A stretch of DNA of 64,000 bases from Porticoccaceae bacterium (GTDB lineage: Bacteria > Pseudomonadota > Gammaproteobacteria > Pseudomonadales > Porticoccaceae), in assembly GCA_902562425.1 (NCBI GenBank), contig CACETF010000001.1:62001-126000 (forward strand), in the 5' to 3' direction. A program made the position numbers and the translations under genes. Position 1 is the first letter of the stretch. The number at the start of each line of letters is the position of its first letter. Shown one piece after another: positions 63,230 to 64,000 of this stretch. The notes below the pieces were generated by a model that saw only the letters and a program-made list of their open reading frames with translations, was not told the DNA's origin and ran no database searches.

Positions 63230-64000
63230 TTAAACGTTGAATCGGAAATGGATAATGTCTCCATCTTGCACAATGTAGTCCTTTCCCTCCAGTCTCCATC
63301 GACCCCTGTCTTTAGCTCCTTGTTCACCATTGCCAAGAATAAAGTCCTCATATCCTATTGTCTCGGCACGAATAAAACCTTTCTCAAAATCGGTATGGAT
63401 TTTTCCGGCAGCACTAGATGCAGTGAATCCTTTCGGAATGGTCCATGCGCGCACTTCTTTAGGCCCTGCCGTAAAAAATGTATGAAGGCCCAAAAGCGAA
63501 TAACCGGCTCTGATCACTCGAGCTAGGCCGGGTTCTGTTAATCCCATTTCCAAAAGGAATTCTTCTTTTTCATTTTGCTCTAACTCAGAAATTTCCGATT
63601 CCAGTTTATTACAGATTGGTACAACTTCTGCTCCTTCTGATCTTGCAATATCACCAACAGCATTTAAATAAGTATTTTTCTCTAAAGCGTCATCATTTAT
63701 ATTTGCGATATACATTGTTGGTTTAAGTGTAAGGAACTGAAGCGGCTTTAGTAATTTCAATTGCTGCTCGTTTAGTCCCAGACTACGGAGTGGTTGGGCA
63801 TCATTCAGGTGCGGATGTATAGCCTCAAAAGCAGCAGCGAGAGCCATTGAATCGTTATCTTTACCTTTGACCAGTTTTTTTATACGGGTCGCCGCTTTTT
63901 CCATTGTATCTAAATCTGCTAGGGCAAGCTCGGTATTGATGATATCTATGTCATTTTTGGGGTTAATTTTATTATCTACATGGATTACATTTTCGTCATC
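63230..64000 (-). CDS. ychF: Ribosome-binding ATPase YchF, C-terminal part (5' end beyond window)
   Basis: The frame stays open to base 64000 (DDENVIHVDN, NPKNDIDIINTELALADLDT), so the gene starts outside the window; the ATG at 63904 is internal. Matches YchF/Obg-like proteins through the helical insert and the C-terminal TGS domain (LLGLHTFFTAGPKEVRAWTI, GYEDFI..DGDIIHFRFNV). The N-terminal P-loop part is not visible. 107 nt from tRNA-Met. Confidence 0.93.
   Translation of the reverse strand, partial: DDENVIHVDNKINPKNDIDIINTELALADLDTMEKAATRIKKLVKGKDNDSMALAAAFEAIHPHLNDAQPLRSLGLNEQQLKLLKPLQFLTLKPTMYIANINDDALEKNTYLNAVGDIARSEGAEVVPICNKLESEISELEQNEKEEFLLEMGLTEPGLARVIRAGYSLLGLHTFFTAGPKEVRAWTIPKGFTASSAAGKIHTDFEKGFIRAETIGYEDFILGNGEQGAKDRGRWRLEGKDYIVQDGDIIHFRFNV

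Noticed and set aside
63137-63526. 129-aa + strand frame
   Set aside because: Shadow of the strongly conserved ychF on the minus strand.
1-64000. CRISPR arrays, rRNA genes, insertion sequences
   Set aside because: None seen on reading: no regularly spaced repeats, no rRNA-like sequence and no transposase frame.

Overview
The window looks like a chromosomal segment of a marine gammaproteobacterium. The riboflavin/nusB/thiL/pgpA order, the ChrR-type sigma/anti-sigma pair, the many TonB receptors and symporters and the algal-glycan locus suggest a SAR92/Cellvibrionales-like heterotroph. That placement is an inference from gene content; no phylogeny was run.

Layout. (1) 1-4456: housekeeping genes on the + strand: the end of a RibBA-type protein with a degenerate second domain, ribH, nusB, thiL, pgpA, a stand-alone ribA, and hisF. 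(2) 4453-5803 (-): an ECF sigma factor and its zinc/cupin anti-sigma factor, followed by a Fur box and a FecA-like TonB receptor. (3) 9000-13860: a sugar MFS permease, a YegD-like Hsp70, a frameshifted small exported protein and a decayed BCCT transporter. (4) 13971-24297: a lipoprotein 5'-nucleotidase, a lipoprotein serine hydrolase, two aldehyde dehydrogenases, a zinc alcohol dehydrogenase, a crotonase and a class III CoA-transferase. (5) 24627-28152: a sodium symporter, then a uridine-kinase-like enzyme next to a NupC-type nucleoside transporter. (6) 28671-30331: a coiled-coil protein, gene relics and a small orphan gene.

(7) 30458-58526 is the centrepiece, a locus for sulfated fucan (fucoidan-type) use. 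It holds three exported type I sulfatases, two exported GH29 alpha-L-fucosidases, an SGNH esterase, an exported right-handed beta-helix enzyme, an exported ADP-ribosylglycohydrolase-fold protein, a large TonB receptor, FucP, a mutarotase and a double-winged-helix GntR regulator. The whole non-phosphorylative L-fucose route is present: FucP import, mutarotase, AKR-type L-fucose dehydrogenase, L-fuconolactonase, L-fuconate dehydratase, 2-keto-3-deoxy-L-fuconate dehydrogenase (SDR), diketo-deoxyfuconate hydrolase (FAH), and an FMN L-lactate dehydrogenase that turns the lactate into pyruvate. A zinc dehydrogenase plus mannitol-dehydrogenase-family pair may handle a second sugar acid. No fucI/fucK/fucA and no recognisable endo-fucanase were seen. 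A near-repeated AT-rich motif lies upstream of three of the units.

(8) 59230-63093 is a small island in the 3' end of a tRNA-Met gene. It is bounded by a 42-bp perfect att repeat and by an internal 19-bp repeat near each end. It carries a tyrosine recombinase, a GST-family gene flanked by tRNA-like sequences, a frameshifted secreted repeat protein and an integrase relic. (9) 63230-64000: the C-terminal part of ychF.
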